In this document: positions 1-11,320 of the stretch, one piece after another
How positions within the stretch are numbered: position 1 is the first letter of the stretch
Layout: every line of letters starts with the position of its first letter
Source: Aureimonas phyllosphaerae
Lineage (GTDB): Bacteria > Pseudomonadota > Alphaproteobacteria > Rhizobiales > Rhizobiaceae
Assembly (NCBI RefSeq): GCF_900113065.1
Contig: NZ_FOOA01000021.1
Location: 1 to 64,000, forward strand
DNA length: 64,000 nucleotides
Direction of reading: 5' to 3'
The notes under the pieces: generated by a model
The model's input: the letters and a program-made list of their open reading frames with translations, nothing else
Databases searched by the model: none
What the model was told of the DNA's origin: nothing
Position numbers and translations under genes: made by a program

Positions 1-311
1 AAGCCGTCCTCGACCAACACCGCCGTCCACGTCTCTCTTTCTTCCGTTCTCTCTTCAATTCTCAAAGAACCCGGCAAACCACAAAAGTCCGCCGCTCGGG
101 TGACCAACCTGGCCAGCCACCCTTCAAGCATGCCAGAAGCAAACTCGAAAAAACTCGTCCGACACTCACAAGAGGCGCAAAACCGAGCCAGCCAGCCATC
201 CCCTCCCAGATATCCCGGAAGAACACAACCGCTAACCCAACTTCCCGGCAAACCAACCAGACCGCCTCAGCCGTCCAACCCGTCCGCCCCGGCGCCACCG
301 CCGTCGTCGAT
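1..311 (-). other. Leader of an rRNA operon; 16S gene lies left of the window
   Basis: Read on the minus strand, this stretch has the character of the rhizobial pre-16S leader: a GTTCTTTGA-type boxA antitermination element, then a purine-rich GAAGAAAGAGAGACGTGG block and a GGCGG stretch just before the edge. It follows a strong minus-strand promoter (318-347). The 16S gene itself should begin beyond position 1. No plausible protein is encoded here. The leader assignment rests on recalled resemblance to rhizobial rrn operons; the 16S sequence is not visible. Confidence 0.72.
59..72 (-). promoter_or_regulatory. boxA-like antitermination element of the rrn leader
   Basis: The minus strand reads GGTTCTTTGAGAAT-like sequence. 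This matches the rhizobial form of boxA (GTTCTTTGA), bound as RNA by NusB/NusE during rRNA antitermination. It lies about 240 bases downstream of the predicted rrn start point and about 60 bases before the window edge, as expected for a pre-16S leader. Confidence 0.6.
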
Positions 312-317
312 GAGCGG

Positions 318-347
318 CTTATAGGGGGAGATACGCAGGAAGGTCAA
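318..347 (-). promoter_or_regulatory. Strong sigma-70 promoter of the rRNA operon
   Basis: On the minus strand, TTGACC (342-347) and TATAAG (318-323) are separated by exactly 18 bases. Both hexamers are near consensus, which is rare in GC-rich alphaproteobacteria and typical of rRNA promoters. Upstream (350-400) is a comparatively AT-rich run that could act as an UP element. The predicted start is near position 311. The M23 gene is transcribed divergently. Confidence 0.75.
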
Positions 348-824
348 CAGGGAAATGCGGGAAATCGCGAAGAAAATGCAGATCGCCAGCAATTGCAGCA
401 GCTTGCCACCGCGCAAAACCGTCAGACCAGTGTCACGACAACGATATGCAAACGGTACCGCGAGGCGCGGGTCCAAGCGCTCGAAGCGATTGGGTGCTCG
501 ATAGACCTATCCGGAAGCGACACTCTGAATGGAGGCGCGACCAGGATGTCGAAGGCGCGGCTTCTGGTTTCCGGCAGCCGCGGCCTCGGGAGGCTTTCAG
601 TCTGTGTATTCGGCCGGAGGCGAAGTGTCCGTCCCCAGCTTCCCCAGGAGCTGAACTGGCCAATTGGTTGACATCTCCTGATCGCCGCCTCTCTATCTCC
701 GGCAACGATCGTCCCTGTGGCCGCCCCGCAACAGAGGACGGTCCGGGGATGCCCCTTGCGCGTCGCCTTCGCTTTTCGGCCGCTTTGTTGAGGCCAGGGG
801 AAGGCGGACCAGCATGAGACCGGA
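348..824. other. Intergenic region between rrn promoter and M23 gene; no gene seen
   Basis: Reading frames here have no recognisable protein, no good ribosome binding site and arginine/serine-rich out-of-frame composition. The only signal noted is a plus-strand TTGACA at 668-673 followed after 17 bases by a poor -10 (CTCTAT, 691-696), which could serve the M23 gene at 825. The segment nearest 348-400 probably holds upstream elements of the rRNA promoter. Confidence 0.5.
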
Positions 825-2756
825 ATGAATCACGAGCGATACGCCAAGCCGAACTTCGGGAACCAGCCTGCGCTCGTCGCCGACGTCCGTCGCAAGCCGG
901 ACCGCCGCCAGGTCTCGGCCCGCTGGCTCGCCGGCACCCTTCTGACCGGCCTGACGTCGAGCGCGATGATGGGCATCGCGCTCTCGGCCGCCCACGATGG
1001 TCGCCGCATGCTGGTCTACCCGGCGGTCGTCGGCGAGATCGCCGCGCCTCAGACCGATATCGTCGAGCGCGGTGAACGGGTGTTCGCGACCCCGATCCCG
1101 ATCGACCGCAACCGCTCGACCATCGAGGTGCCGACATTGATGCGCGAGGGCGATCGCGAGGTCATCCGCTCCCTCCCCTTCGCCTACGCCTCGATGCTTT
1201 TGGGCGCGCGCCATCCGACCACTGTCTCCTATCCCGCCTTCGATGCCATGAACGTCATCGGCAGCGACGACGACGAGCCGGAACCCGCGCAGGCCCCCGA
1301 GACCGGACAGATTTACGATGCCAAGGTCGAGGGCGACGTCGATCTCGCCGTCGAGCCGTTCGAGTTCGACGGCGCGACCTATGACGACGCGCCCGATATC
1401 GGGACGCGCGAGGCTGAGCTTCTCGTGCGCGAGGCCGTGCCGCGGCTCGCCTCCGCGCCGGTCCAGGTCGCCGCCTATCAGGCCTTCGACACCTCCCGCT
1501 TCGGCGGTTCGCTTACGGACGCGTCGGAATATGTGCCCGGCTCGGCCGCGCGCGTGACGGCCGAGAACGTATCGATGTCGCCCGCCGAGGAGCGACAGGA
1601 ACGGGTCTCCCGATATTTCGAGGAGATCGTGCCGTTCCGCGAAACGCTCGAGATTTCCGGCGCTCTCGCCGAGAACGGGCACGAGGACGGCGAGGCCGCC
1701 GCTTCGCGCCTTTCGGCGCTTCTCGGGCGCAGCGCGCTCGACGCCGGCGAGGTGCTGCGTCTGGGTCTCGAGCCGTCCGGCGAGGGATCGCGGATCGTGC
1801 GCCTGTCGGCCTATCGGGGCGAACAGCATCTGGCGACCGTGGCGCTCGCCGACGACGGCTCGTTCGAGGAAGGACCGGAGCCCGCGCTCAGCCGCTCCGT
1901 CGCCCAAGCCTTCGACGAGAACGCTACAGAGGCGCCGCTGCGCCAGAACATGCCGACCGTCTACGACGGCATCTACCAGGCGGCCCTCGCCTACGGGCTC
2001 GACGACCGCCTCTGCCGCAAGCTATTGAAAATCCTCTCGTCGGACGTCGACTTTCAGGCGCGGCTCGATCCGACCGATCGGCTCACACTTCTCTATTCTT
2101 TGAAGGAAGGCGAGGAGGAGGCGAGCGCCGACTCGCAGATCCTCTTCGTCGAAGCGAAGTTCGGCGACACCACCAAGCGCTACTACCGCTTCTTCACCTC
2201 CGACGACGACCAGACCGACTACTACGACGACGACGGGCGCAGCGCGAAGCAGTTCCTCCTGCGCAACCCGGTGCCCAAGGGCCGGTTCACCTCGCCCTTC
2301 GGCTCGCGCCGCCATCCCGTTCTCGGCTACGCCCGCATGCACTGGGGCGTCGACTGGGCGGCGCCGCGCGGCACCCCCATCCTCGCGTCCGGCTCCGGCA
2401 TCGTGGAGCAGGCGGGCTGGTCGACGGGCTTCGGCCAGCAGACCATCATCCGCCATGCCAACGGCTACGAGACGTCCTATTCGCACCAGAGCAAGATCGC
2501 CGGCGGCGTCGTGAAGGGCGCGCGCGTCCGCCAGGGGCAGATCATCGGCTATATCGGCTCGACGGGCCTGTCGACCGGCAACCACCTGCATTACGAGGTC
2601 ACCGTCAACGGCACGCGCGTCGACCCGATGCGCATCCGTCTCCCGTCGGGCCGGCAGCTTTCCGGCGATCAGCTCGTCGCCTTCCAGCGCGAGCGCGAGC
2701 GGATCGACAACCTCTTGAAGGACAGCGTCGACGAGATGCGCGTCGCCGCGCACTAG
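825..2756 (+). CDS. M23 family metallopeptidase (LytM/DipM-like), membrane anchored
   Basis: The 643-residue protein has a cytoplasmic N-terminus, one hydrophobic segment near residues 33-55, a long acidic linker of about 400 residues without a recognised domain, and a C-terminal M23 (LytM) domain at about 487-600. The zinc motif HWGVD and the later HLH triad (GNHLHYE) are intact, so it should be an active Zn endopeptidase that cuts peptidoglycan cross-links in the periplasm. The tail after the catalytic domain is rich in Arg/Glu and probably helical. The start at 825 follows a GGGGAAGGCGG stretch. It stands alone, divergent from the rRNA operon. The exact role (division or morphogenesis) is inferred from family. 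Confidence 0.9.
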   Translation: MNHERYAKPNFGNQPALVADVRRKPDRRQVSARWLAGTLLTGLTSSAMMGIALSAAHDGRRMLVYPAVVGEIAAPQTDIVERGERVFATPIPIDRNRSTIEVPTLMREGDREVIRSLPFAYASMLLGARHPTTVSYPAFDAMNVIGSDDDEPEPAQAPETGQIYDAKVEGDVDLAVEPFEFDGATYDDAPDIGTREAELLVREAVPRLASAPVQVAAYQAFDTSRFGGSLTDASEYVPGSAARVTAENVSMSPAEERQERVSRYFEEIVPFRETLEISGALAENGHEDGEAAASRLSALLGRSALDAGEVLRLGLEPSGEGSRIVRLSAYRGEQHLATVALADDGSFEEGPEPALSRSVAQAFDENATEAPLRQNMPTVYDGIYQAALAYGLDDRLCRKLLKILSSDVDFQARLDPTDRLTLLYSLKEGEEEASADSQILFVEAKFGDTTKRYYRFFTSDDDQTDYYDDDGRSAKQFLLRNPVPKGRFTSPFGSRRHPVLGYARMHWGVDWAAPRGTPILASGSGIVEQAGWSTGFGQQTIIRHANGYETSYSHQSKIAGGVVKGARVRQGQIIGYIGSTGLSTGNHLHYEVTVNGTRVDPMRIRLPSGRQLSGDQLVAFQRERERIDNLLKDSVDEMRVAAH

Positions 2757-2766
2757 ATCCGAAGAA

Positions 2767-2789
2767 GGGCGAGCCGCTTCGGCCCGCCC
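2767..2789. terminator. Hairpin between convergent M23 and aldo/keto reductase genes
   Basis: GGGCG-A-GCCG pairs with CGGC-C-CGCCC around a 3-base loop, with one mismatch. It lies 11 bases after the M23 stop and 16 bases before the stop of the converging aldo/keto reductase gene. The flanks are pyrimidine-rich (TCCTCTCTTC on plus, TTCTTC on minus) rather than a pure T run, so it could work weakly in both directions. Confidence 0.45.
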
Positions 2790-2804
2790 TCCTCTCTTCG
2801 GGCG

Positions 2805-3845
<1,041 letters not shown>

Positions 3846-3885
3846 GAATCCTCCTCTCGGCCGCCGGAGCCGGCGGCGCGGGCGG

Positions 3886-3891
3886 ACTATA
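3886..3891 (-). promoter_or_regulatory. Possible -10 element of the aldo/keto reductase gene
   Basis: TATAGT on the minus strand lies about 40 bases upstream of the start codon. No convincing -35 is seen 16-18 bases before it, so this is a weak call. Confidence 0.25.
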
Positions 3892-3972
3892 GTCGCAAGC
3901 CCTGCGGAGGAAAGACGCGACGGGGGCTCGGCCGGCAAAACGTCCGAGGAATTGCGTGTCTGCCGAACGGGG

Positions 3973-4965
3973 TCAGCGGCAATAGGTGGCGTCGCCGTTG
4001 CGGGCCGCGATGTCGAGGTGAAGATGGGTGCCGTGATCGCTGTCGGTGCCGGGTCCGAGAACCGTGCGGAACGGCCCGCAGGCGGCCCGGCGCACCGCGG
4101 CCGCGAACCGGTCGGCCGGCGTTCCCGCCTCCTTCGCCTCCACCGGCTGCGTCGTGCCGTCGGAGAGCTCGAAGCCCGCGATGTCGATGGCGCTGCCGCG
4201 CGAATGCTCCGAGATCTTCTGTTCGCTCGCCCGTGCGCGGCAGACATAGGTGGAGGCCTGCGTCAGTGCCTTGACCTTCGCCCCCTTGAACTCGGCCTTG
4301 GCGGCGGGCGCCACCCCTTCCGACACCCAGACGTCGAGCGCCAGCGCCGTCCGGCACAACATCACCGTGCCGGGCTCGACGCTCGTGCCGTTGGAGAGCG
4401 TCTTCACCGACACCGGGCGCAGCACGCCGCAGTCGCCCTCGGCGATCGTCTCGCCCACGGTGAAATCGGCGCCGCGCGCCTTGAGTTCGCCCTCGCACTG
4501 GATGGCATCCTCGACGGCCGCCGCGGCCTCGACGGTTTCGGCCGGCGTCACGGCCATCGGCGGCACGTCCGGCGCGCCGGGCTCGGGCTCGGTGCGGGCC
4601 TTCTCGGGAGACACGTAGGCGGGCTGCGGCGCATCACGCGCGGGCGCTGGCGGCGCAGTGGGTGGGGCCTCGGGCTCGGCCGGCGCTGCGGGCGCGGCAT
4701 CGGCAGGTGCCGCCGCAGCGGCGGCCGGCGCCTCGGGCGGTGCCGGGCGCTCCTCCGGGACTGGCACGCTTGCGGGATCGGGGGTCGCGGCTTCGCTCGC
4801 CGGGTTCGACGGCGCGCCCGGCGCCACGTCGGCTGCGGCCGGCCGCTCGCCAGGTGCTTCGGTCGGCACGGGCACGGTCTGCGCCGCGGCGGGTGCGGCG
4901 GCAAGGAAGCCCAGCATCGCCAGCTGGAAGATCAACCGGTCTGCCATCCGCGGCCCCCGCTTCAT
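3973..4965 (-). CDS. Extensin-like C-terminal domain protein, secreted
   Basis: The 330-residue protein has a signal peptide (cut near AAPAAAQ, residue about 28), a Pro/Ala-rich low-complexity linker to about residue 150, and a C-terminal extensin-like domain (PF06904) with conserved SEHSRGSAIDI and SDHGTHLHLD motifs. The His/Asp pattern resembles the zinc site of M15/VanY-type peptidases, so peptidoglycan hydrolysis is plausible but unproven for this family. Four cysteines in the domain suggest disulfides and a periplasmic location. It sits 7 bases downstream of the L,D-transpeptidase gene on the same strand, so the two are very likely cotranscribed. Confidence 0.82.
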   Translation of the reverse strand: MKRGPRMADRLIFQLAMLGFLAAAPAAAQTVPVPTEAPGERPAAADVAPGAPSNPASEAATPDPASVPVPEERPAPPEAPAAAAAAPADAAPAAPAEPEAPPTAPPAPARDAPQPAYVSPEKARTEPEPGAPDVPPMAVTPAETVEAAAAVEDAIQCEGELKARGADFTVGETIAEGDCGVLRPVSVKTLSNGTSVEPGTVMLCRTALALDVWVSEGVAPAAKAEFKGAKVKALTQASTYVCRARASEQKISEHSRGSAIDIAGFELSDGTTQPVEAKEAGTPADRFAAAVRRAACGPFRTVLGPGTDSDHGTHLHLDIAARNGDATYCR

Positions 4966-4972
4966 GCCGTTG

Positions 4973-6352
4973 TCAGTCCACGAACTCGACGGTGACGCCC
5001 GGCTTCACCAGCTTGGCGAGTTCGGCTGCGTCCCAGTTGGTCAGTCGCACGCAGCCGTGGCTGTTGGTCTTGCCGATCTTCGAGGGCTCGGGCGTGCCGT
5101 GGATGCCGTAGGTCGGCTTCGACAGCGCGATCCAGATCGTGCCCACAGGCCCGTTGGGGCCGGGCGGGATGGTCAGCACCTTGTCGTTGGCGCCCTGCTT
5201 GAAGTTGATCTTCGGATTGTAGGTGTAGTTCGGATCGAAGGCGATACGGGCGACCTCCACCGTACCGGAGGGCGAGGGCGTCGAGGTCGAGCCGATCGAG
5301 GACGGGTAGGCGGCGACGAGCCGCCCGCTCGCATCGTAGGCGCGCACCTGCTCGCGCCCCTTGTCGGCGATGATCTTGGCGACCTCCTGACCGGTCACGT
5401 TCTCGCCGGTCGCCATGACCTTGATCTGCGTGCCCGGACGGGTGAAGTCGGCGCCGGGGTTGATCTCCTTGAGGTAGCCCTCGTCCATGTGGAAGCGCTC
5501 GGCGAGCATTTCGGTGACGCGCTCGTAGCTCATCGCCGGCAGCATCGCCTTGTGGGCGTAGTCCTCGGGGATCGCCGCGACATAGGGGCCGCCAACATCC
5601 TCGTTGGTGATCTCGTAGGTGACGACGGCGGGACCGCCGGTCGCCATCAGTTCTTCCATCAGCGACTGGGCGTTGGTCGCGTCGATCGAACGGCCGGTCA
5701 TCTCGGCATAAGCGGCGACCGCCTTGTCGACATTGCCGCCCATGCGCCCGTCGATCACGCCCGGCGAGGCGCCGGCGCGGTCGAGGAGCACCTGCAGCGC
5801 CGCGATCTCGATCTTGGCGTTCTTGCCGGTCGGCCCGGCGACCTTCGGCGCCGGGTTCGATTCGATCATGGTCTGGCCTTCGAGGCGGGGACCGGAATTC
5901 GGATAGGCGGCCGCGCCTTCACCCGGCGCGATCGAACCGGTGGTGCCCTGGTCGGGCAGTCCGGCCTGATCCCAGGCGCCCGGCGGTGGCAGCGGCTGAC
6001 TCTCGACCGGCGCATCGCCATAGGTGTCGTAGTCGTCGTAGGGGTTCTGCGGCGCGCCATAGCCATAGTCGGCCGGCGGCACTTCGCCGACCCGGCCTTC
6101 CAGCACCACCGGCCCGGAGGGCGCGTTGCCGCGCTGCCCCCGCCGCTGCCGCCGGTCGCCCGGCCGCTCCACCGCGATCACCCGGCCGTAGGAATCCACC
6201 GTGACAATGTTGCCGAACTCGTCGCGAAAGCTTTCCGTGCCGGGACCGTAGTCCTCGTAGGCCGGGTCGTAGCCTTGCGCGGCGGCCGGAAGGACGCCGG
6301 CCGACAGGCTGGCCAGAACGAGGGCCACCGCCCCCACCGCACCCTTTGCCAT
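4973..6352 (-). CDS. L,D-transpeptidase (YkuD) with peptidoglycan-binding domain
   Basis: The 459-residue protein has a signal peptide ending at LPAAAQ, a Gly/Pro/Tyr-rich segment, a PG_binding_1-like domain (about residues 165-205, with IDGRMGGNVDKAVAAY) and a C-terminal YkuD domain. The catalytic signature is present as HGTPEP and SHGCVRL, with the nucleophile Cys in the latter. Such enzymes form 3-3 peptidoglycan cross-links or attach proteins to the wall in the periplasm. The start at 6352 has GGAGG upstream. It leads a two-gene operon with the extensin-like protein, which supports a joint wall-remodelling job. Confidence 0.9.
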   Translation of the reverse strand: MAKGAVGAVALVLASLSAGVLPAAAQGYDPAYEDYGPGTESFRDEFGNIVTVDSYGRVIAVERPGDRRQRRGQRGNAPSGPVVLEGRVGEVPPADYGYGAPQNPYDDYDTYGDAPVESQPLPPPGAWDQAGLPDQGTTGSIAPGEGAAAYPNSGPRLEGQTMIESNPAPKVAGPTGKNAKIEIAALQVLLDRAGASPGVIDGRMGGNVDKAVAAYAEMTGRSIDATNAQSLMEELMATGGPAVVTYEITNEDVGGPYVAAIPEDYAHKAMLPAMSYERVTEMLAERFHMDEGYLKEINPGADFTRPGTQIKVMATGENVTGQEVAKIIADKGREQVRAYDASGRLVAAYPSSIGSTSTPSPSGTVEVARIAFDPNYTYNPKINFKQGANDKVLTIPPGPNGPVGTIWIALSKPTYGIHGTPEPSKIGKTNSHGCVRLTNWDAAELAKLVKPGVTVEFVD

Positions 6353-6508
6353 GTCCCCTGCCTCCTTCGCTCAAGCCTTGCGGGCGACGCCCGGACGGCG
6401 AACGCCTGACAGGCAAATAGGGCGCAATGCTGGTCCGAAGATGGTTAACGAAGCGCAAATGAACCGGGCGTTAACAACGTCGCAACCGTCCCGCACCCAG
6501 CCTTTTTC

Positions 6509-6533
6509 GGAACACGCCGCGGCGCTTGCCGTT
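6509..6533 (+). promoter_or_regulatory. EcfG-type promoter (GGAAC-N16-CGTT) of the PRC-barrel gene
   Basis: GGAAC at 6509-6513 and CGTT at 6530-6533 are separated by 16 bases. This is an exact match to the general stress sigma factor (EcfG) consensus of alphaproteobacteria. The -10 lies 36 bases before the start codon, giving a predicted leader of about 28 bases. PRC-barrel genes are common members of that regulon. Confidence 0.7.
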
Positions 6534-6568
6534 TCCCCGGTCACGAGCAACCGAAGGGAGAAGGTACG

Positions 6569-6955
6569 ATGTCCTCCACTCTGGGAACCGGCGCCACGTC
6601 CGAGATCGAGGTCGGGGCCGACGCCATCGAGGCGAGCCGCGTCAACGGCACGCGCGTCTACAACACCGACGGCGACAATCTCGGCCACATCTACGACATC
6701 GTGATCGGCAAGCGCGACGGGCGCGTCAAATACGCCATCATGTCGTTCGGCGGTTTCCTCGGCATCGGCGAGGAATACCACCCCCTGCCCTGGGAGGTGC
6801 TGAAATACGACGAGCGCCAGGGCGGCTACGTCGTCGGCATCACCATCGACCAGTTGAAGGACGCGCCCCGCTTCGGCGCGGCCGAGCGCCCGAACTGGGT
6901 CGATGCCGACTATGGCCGGCGCATCAACGACTATTACGGTGTCGCCTACTACTGA
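6569..6955 (+). CDS. PRC-barrel domain protein, probable general stress protein
   Basis: The 128-residue soluble protein has one PRC-barrel (about residues 20-95): it starts VNGTRVYNTDGDNLGHI and ends in the PLPWEVLKYD strand typical of the family. PRC barrels occur in RimM and the photosynthetic reaction centre H subunit; stand-alone ones are of unknown molecular role and often stress induced. The start has GAAGGGAGAAGG upstream. An exact EcfG-type promoter precedes it and a strong terminator follows, so it is probably a single-gene unit. The role in stress is inferred from the promoter. Confidence 0.85.
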   Translation: MSSTLGTGATSEIEVGADAIEASRVNGTRVYNTDGDNLGHIYDIVIGKRDGRVKYAIMSFGGFLGIGEEYHPLPWEVLKYDERQGGYVVGITIDQLKDAPRFGAAERPNWVDADYGRRINDYYGVAYY

Positions 6956-6971
6956 GCGGCGACCCGCAGGC

Positions 6972-7006
6972 AAAAAAGGGGGCGGCTCGGCGGGCCGCCC
7001 CCTTTC
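6972..7006. terminator. Bidirectional rho-independent terminator between PRC-barrel and clpB
   Basis: GGGGGCGGC (6978-6986) pairs perfectly with GCCGCCCCC (6994-7002) around a 7-base loop. On the minus strand the stem is followed by six T residues (the A run at 6972-6977), ideal for ending clpB. On the plus strand TTT follows, ending the PRC-barrel gene. Confidence 0.85.
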
Positions 7007-7027
7007 TCGTTTCCGATCGTCGGGCCG

Positions 7028-9643
<2,616 letters not shown>

Positions 9644-9736
9644 TCGTCGTCTCCTTGTCTCGCGCGTCACCCGGCAAACGGCATGCGCGCGAAAAAGCGT
9701 GGAGTCGGCCGCCCGAAGGCCGGCCGCTGCGAGGAG

Positions 9737-9767
9737 ATATGGGACGCTTCCGCCTGTGGCAAAAGGG
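9737..9767 (-). promoter_or_regulatory. Possible heat-shock (sigma-32) promoter of clpB
   Basis: On the minus strand CCCATAT (9737-9743) matches the sigma-32 -10 element well. A CTTTTGC-like element lies about 16 bases upstream and matches the CTTGAAA -35 only partly. Position, about 95 bases before the clpB start, and clpB being a classic heat-shock gene both support it; the weak -35 lowers confidence. Confidence 0.35.
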
Positions 9768-9894
9768 CATCAGGTGGGGGTGCCGAAATTTTTCGCGAGA
9801 CGCGCGGAGCCCCGGAGTGATGCCCGTTCACCGCACCCGCCGAACAAGTTTGCGTGACGGCTAAGGGCCACGATTGTCCGTTTATGGAAGGTCG

Positions 9895-9909
9895 TTAATG
9901 GTTTGTTAG
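9895..9909 (+). promoter_or_regulatory. Possible CtrA-type site (TTAA-N7-TTAG)
   Basis: TTAA and TTAG are separated by 7 bases, one mismatch from the CtrA consensus TTAA-N7-TTAA. It lies 13 bases before the start of the GNAT-like gene, where binding could block or define its promoter. One near-match in a GC-rich genome is suggestive only. Confidence 0.25.
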
Positions 9910-9922
9910 ACAAATCATTCGG

Positions 9923-10705
9923 ATGCTCCCTCACCCCATGCCCGAGTCATTCAGTATCCGACCCCGCAGCGAAAGCGCCGCCGTGGCCGAAGCCGCCTGC
10001 CGGCTCGAGGACGAGGTCTGGGGGCATCTCGGATATCTCAATTTCACCGATGCCCATCATCGGCACTACGACACGATCCTGACCCGTTTCGCCGATCTCC
10101 AGCTCTGCCTCGTCGACGACGCGACGGGCGAGATGGTGGCGCTCGCCAACTGCACGCCGATCGCCTGGGACGGCGCGGCGCTGCCGGCGAGGGGCTGGGA
10201 CTGGCTGGTCGAGGAAGGCGCGCGCGACGACGCGCCGGTGCCCAATACGCTCGGGGCGCTCGCGATCTCCGTGCCGCCGCGCCATCGCGGCGCGGGCCAC
10301 GCACAGCGCATGATCGGCGAGCTGAAGACGCTGTGCGAGCGCCAGGGCTTCTCCTCCCTGATCGCCCCGGTGCGGCCGTCCCGCAAGTTTGGCCACCCGA
10401 GCGTGCGCATGCAGGACTATGTCGGCTGGCAGGACCCGCAAGGCCGTTGCTTCGACCCTTGGCTGCGCAGCCATCTTCACCAGGGCGCGCGCCTCGTCGG
10501 CGTCTGCGACCGTTCGATGGTGGTAGAGCAGCCGGTGGCCTTCTGGGAGGCCTGGGCCGGCCGCCGCTTCGAGACCTCCGGCCCGTTCGAGATCGAGGGC
10601 GGGCTCGTGCCGCTCCAGATCGATCTGGTGCGCGGCGTCGGCCTCTACGAGGAGCCGAACGTCTGGGTGCGCTACGACGGCGTGTCGGGCACTCCGCTCA
10701 ACTAG
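9923..10705 (+). CDS. GNAT-like acyltransferase domain protein
   Basis: The 260-residue protein contains a segment at about residues 110-140 (LGALAISVPPRHRGAGHAQ) that fits the acetyl-CoA pyrophosphate loop R-x-x-G-x-G/A of GNAT folds. The remainder is not assignable to a specific substrate. The C-terminal third ends in a conserved-looking PNVWVRYDG strand. No signal peptide is seen. The start could be the Met at 9923 or at 9938. Its stop codon forms the palindrome CTAG with the stop of the convergent Fic-like gene, so the two overlap tail to tail by four bases. Confidence 0.7.
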   Translation: MLPHPMPESFSIRPRSESAAVAEAACRLEDEVWGHLGYLNFTDAHHRHYDTILTRFADLQLCLVDDATGEMVALANCTPIAWDGAALPARGWDWLVEEGARDDAPVPNTLGALAISVPPRHRGAGHAQRMIGELKTLCERQGFSSLIAPVRPSRKFGHPSVRMQDYVGWQDPQGRCFDPWLRSHLHQGARLVGVCDRSMVVEQPVAFWEAWAGRRFETSGPFEIEGGLVPLQIDLVRGVGLYEEPNVWVRYDGVSGTPLN

Positions 10706-11169
10706 TTTCGGCGCGCGCGAAGCGCGCTCGCGGCGCGGCGCCAGGATCGAGGCTCCCTCGCCCATTCCGGCGGCAGCCGTTCCACCTGCGGCAGGGCGCC
10801 CTCCGCGAGGCGGCGGCTCATCCAAAGGGCGCGCGCGCAGCGTCCGTTGGCGTGCATGAACGGGGCGAGGTCGCGGAACGCCGCATAGAGCTGCCAGGGC
10901 GACAGGTCGGCAGCGAGAAGTTCGTCGATGCCGCAAAGCGTCGAGGCGTCGGGACGCTCCTCGACCGCCGATCGCCCGTCCGGTCCGCTGAGGTGCGCCC
11001 GGAGGAGAACGACGTTGCCGGCCCCCACCCGCCGGCGTGCGAAGAAACCGCGATGGGCGGCGATCTCACTGGCTGTCGCAGCTCGCCCGATTCCCGACAG
11101 CCGGTTGCTGGCCGTCACGAAGTCGGCGACCCAGGGTTCGAATGCGCATGCCGCCAGATCCAGACCCAT
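10702..11169 (-). CDS. Fic-like protein with degenerate catalytic motif
   Basis: The 155-residue product starts MGLDLAACAFEPW and contains FVTASNRLSGIGRAATASEI, which resembles the N-terminal part of small rhizobial Fic proteins. The place of the Fic motif HPFxxGNGRxxR reads APFMHANGRCAR: the catalytic His is Ala and the GN pair is AN, while NGR and the following arginine remain. It should therefore not be an active AMP-transferase in the canonical way. The start at 11169 is chosen over one at 11322, which would run into the GGDEF-EAL gene. Identification as Fic rests on this motif context; an unrelated fold cannot be excluded. Confidence 0.55.
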   Translation of the reverse strand: MGLDLAACAFEPWVADFVTASNRLSGIGRAATASEIAAHRGFFARRRVGAGNVVLLRAHLSGPDGRSAVEERPDASTLCGIDELLAADLSPWQLYAAFRDLAPFMHANGRCARALWMSRRLAEGALPQVERLPPEWAREPRSWRRAASALRARRN

Positions 11170-11320
11170 GCCGCTTCCCCGACGAGGCGAACGACCGATC
11201 CGACGCTTCGTCTCGGCAAATTGCAACAGGAAAGGTGAAGTCTTTCGCAAGACACGCTTGATAGAGTCGTCGTTCAAGCGGCGTTTCTGCCGTGCCTTTG
11301 GCTCCGGAGCCGGGTCGGCC

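Noticed and set aside
62-298. A 78-codon minus-strand frame at the left edge
   Set aside because: It lies inside the predicted rRNA leader with boxA; not a protein gene.
446-817. A 123-codon open frame upstream of the M23 gene
   Set aside because: No SD, no family, arginine/serine-rich composition typical of out-of-frame GC-rich DNA; it lies in a promoter region.
3846-4247. N-terminal extension of the aldo/keto reductase frame
   Set aside because: Arginine-rich, overlaps the extensin-like gene, and a perfect AGGAGG precedes the shorter start.
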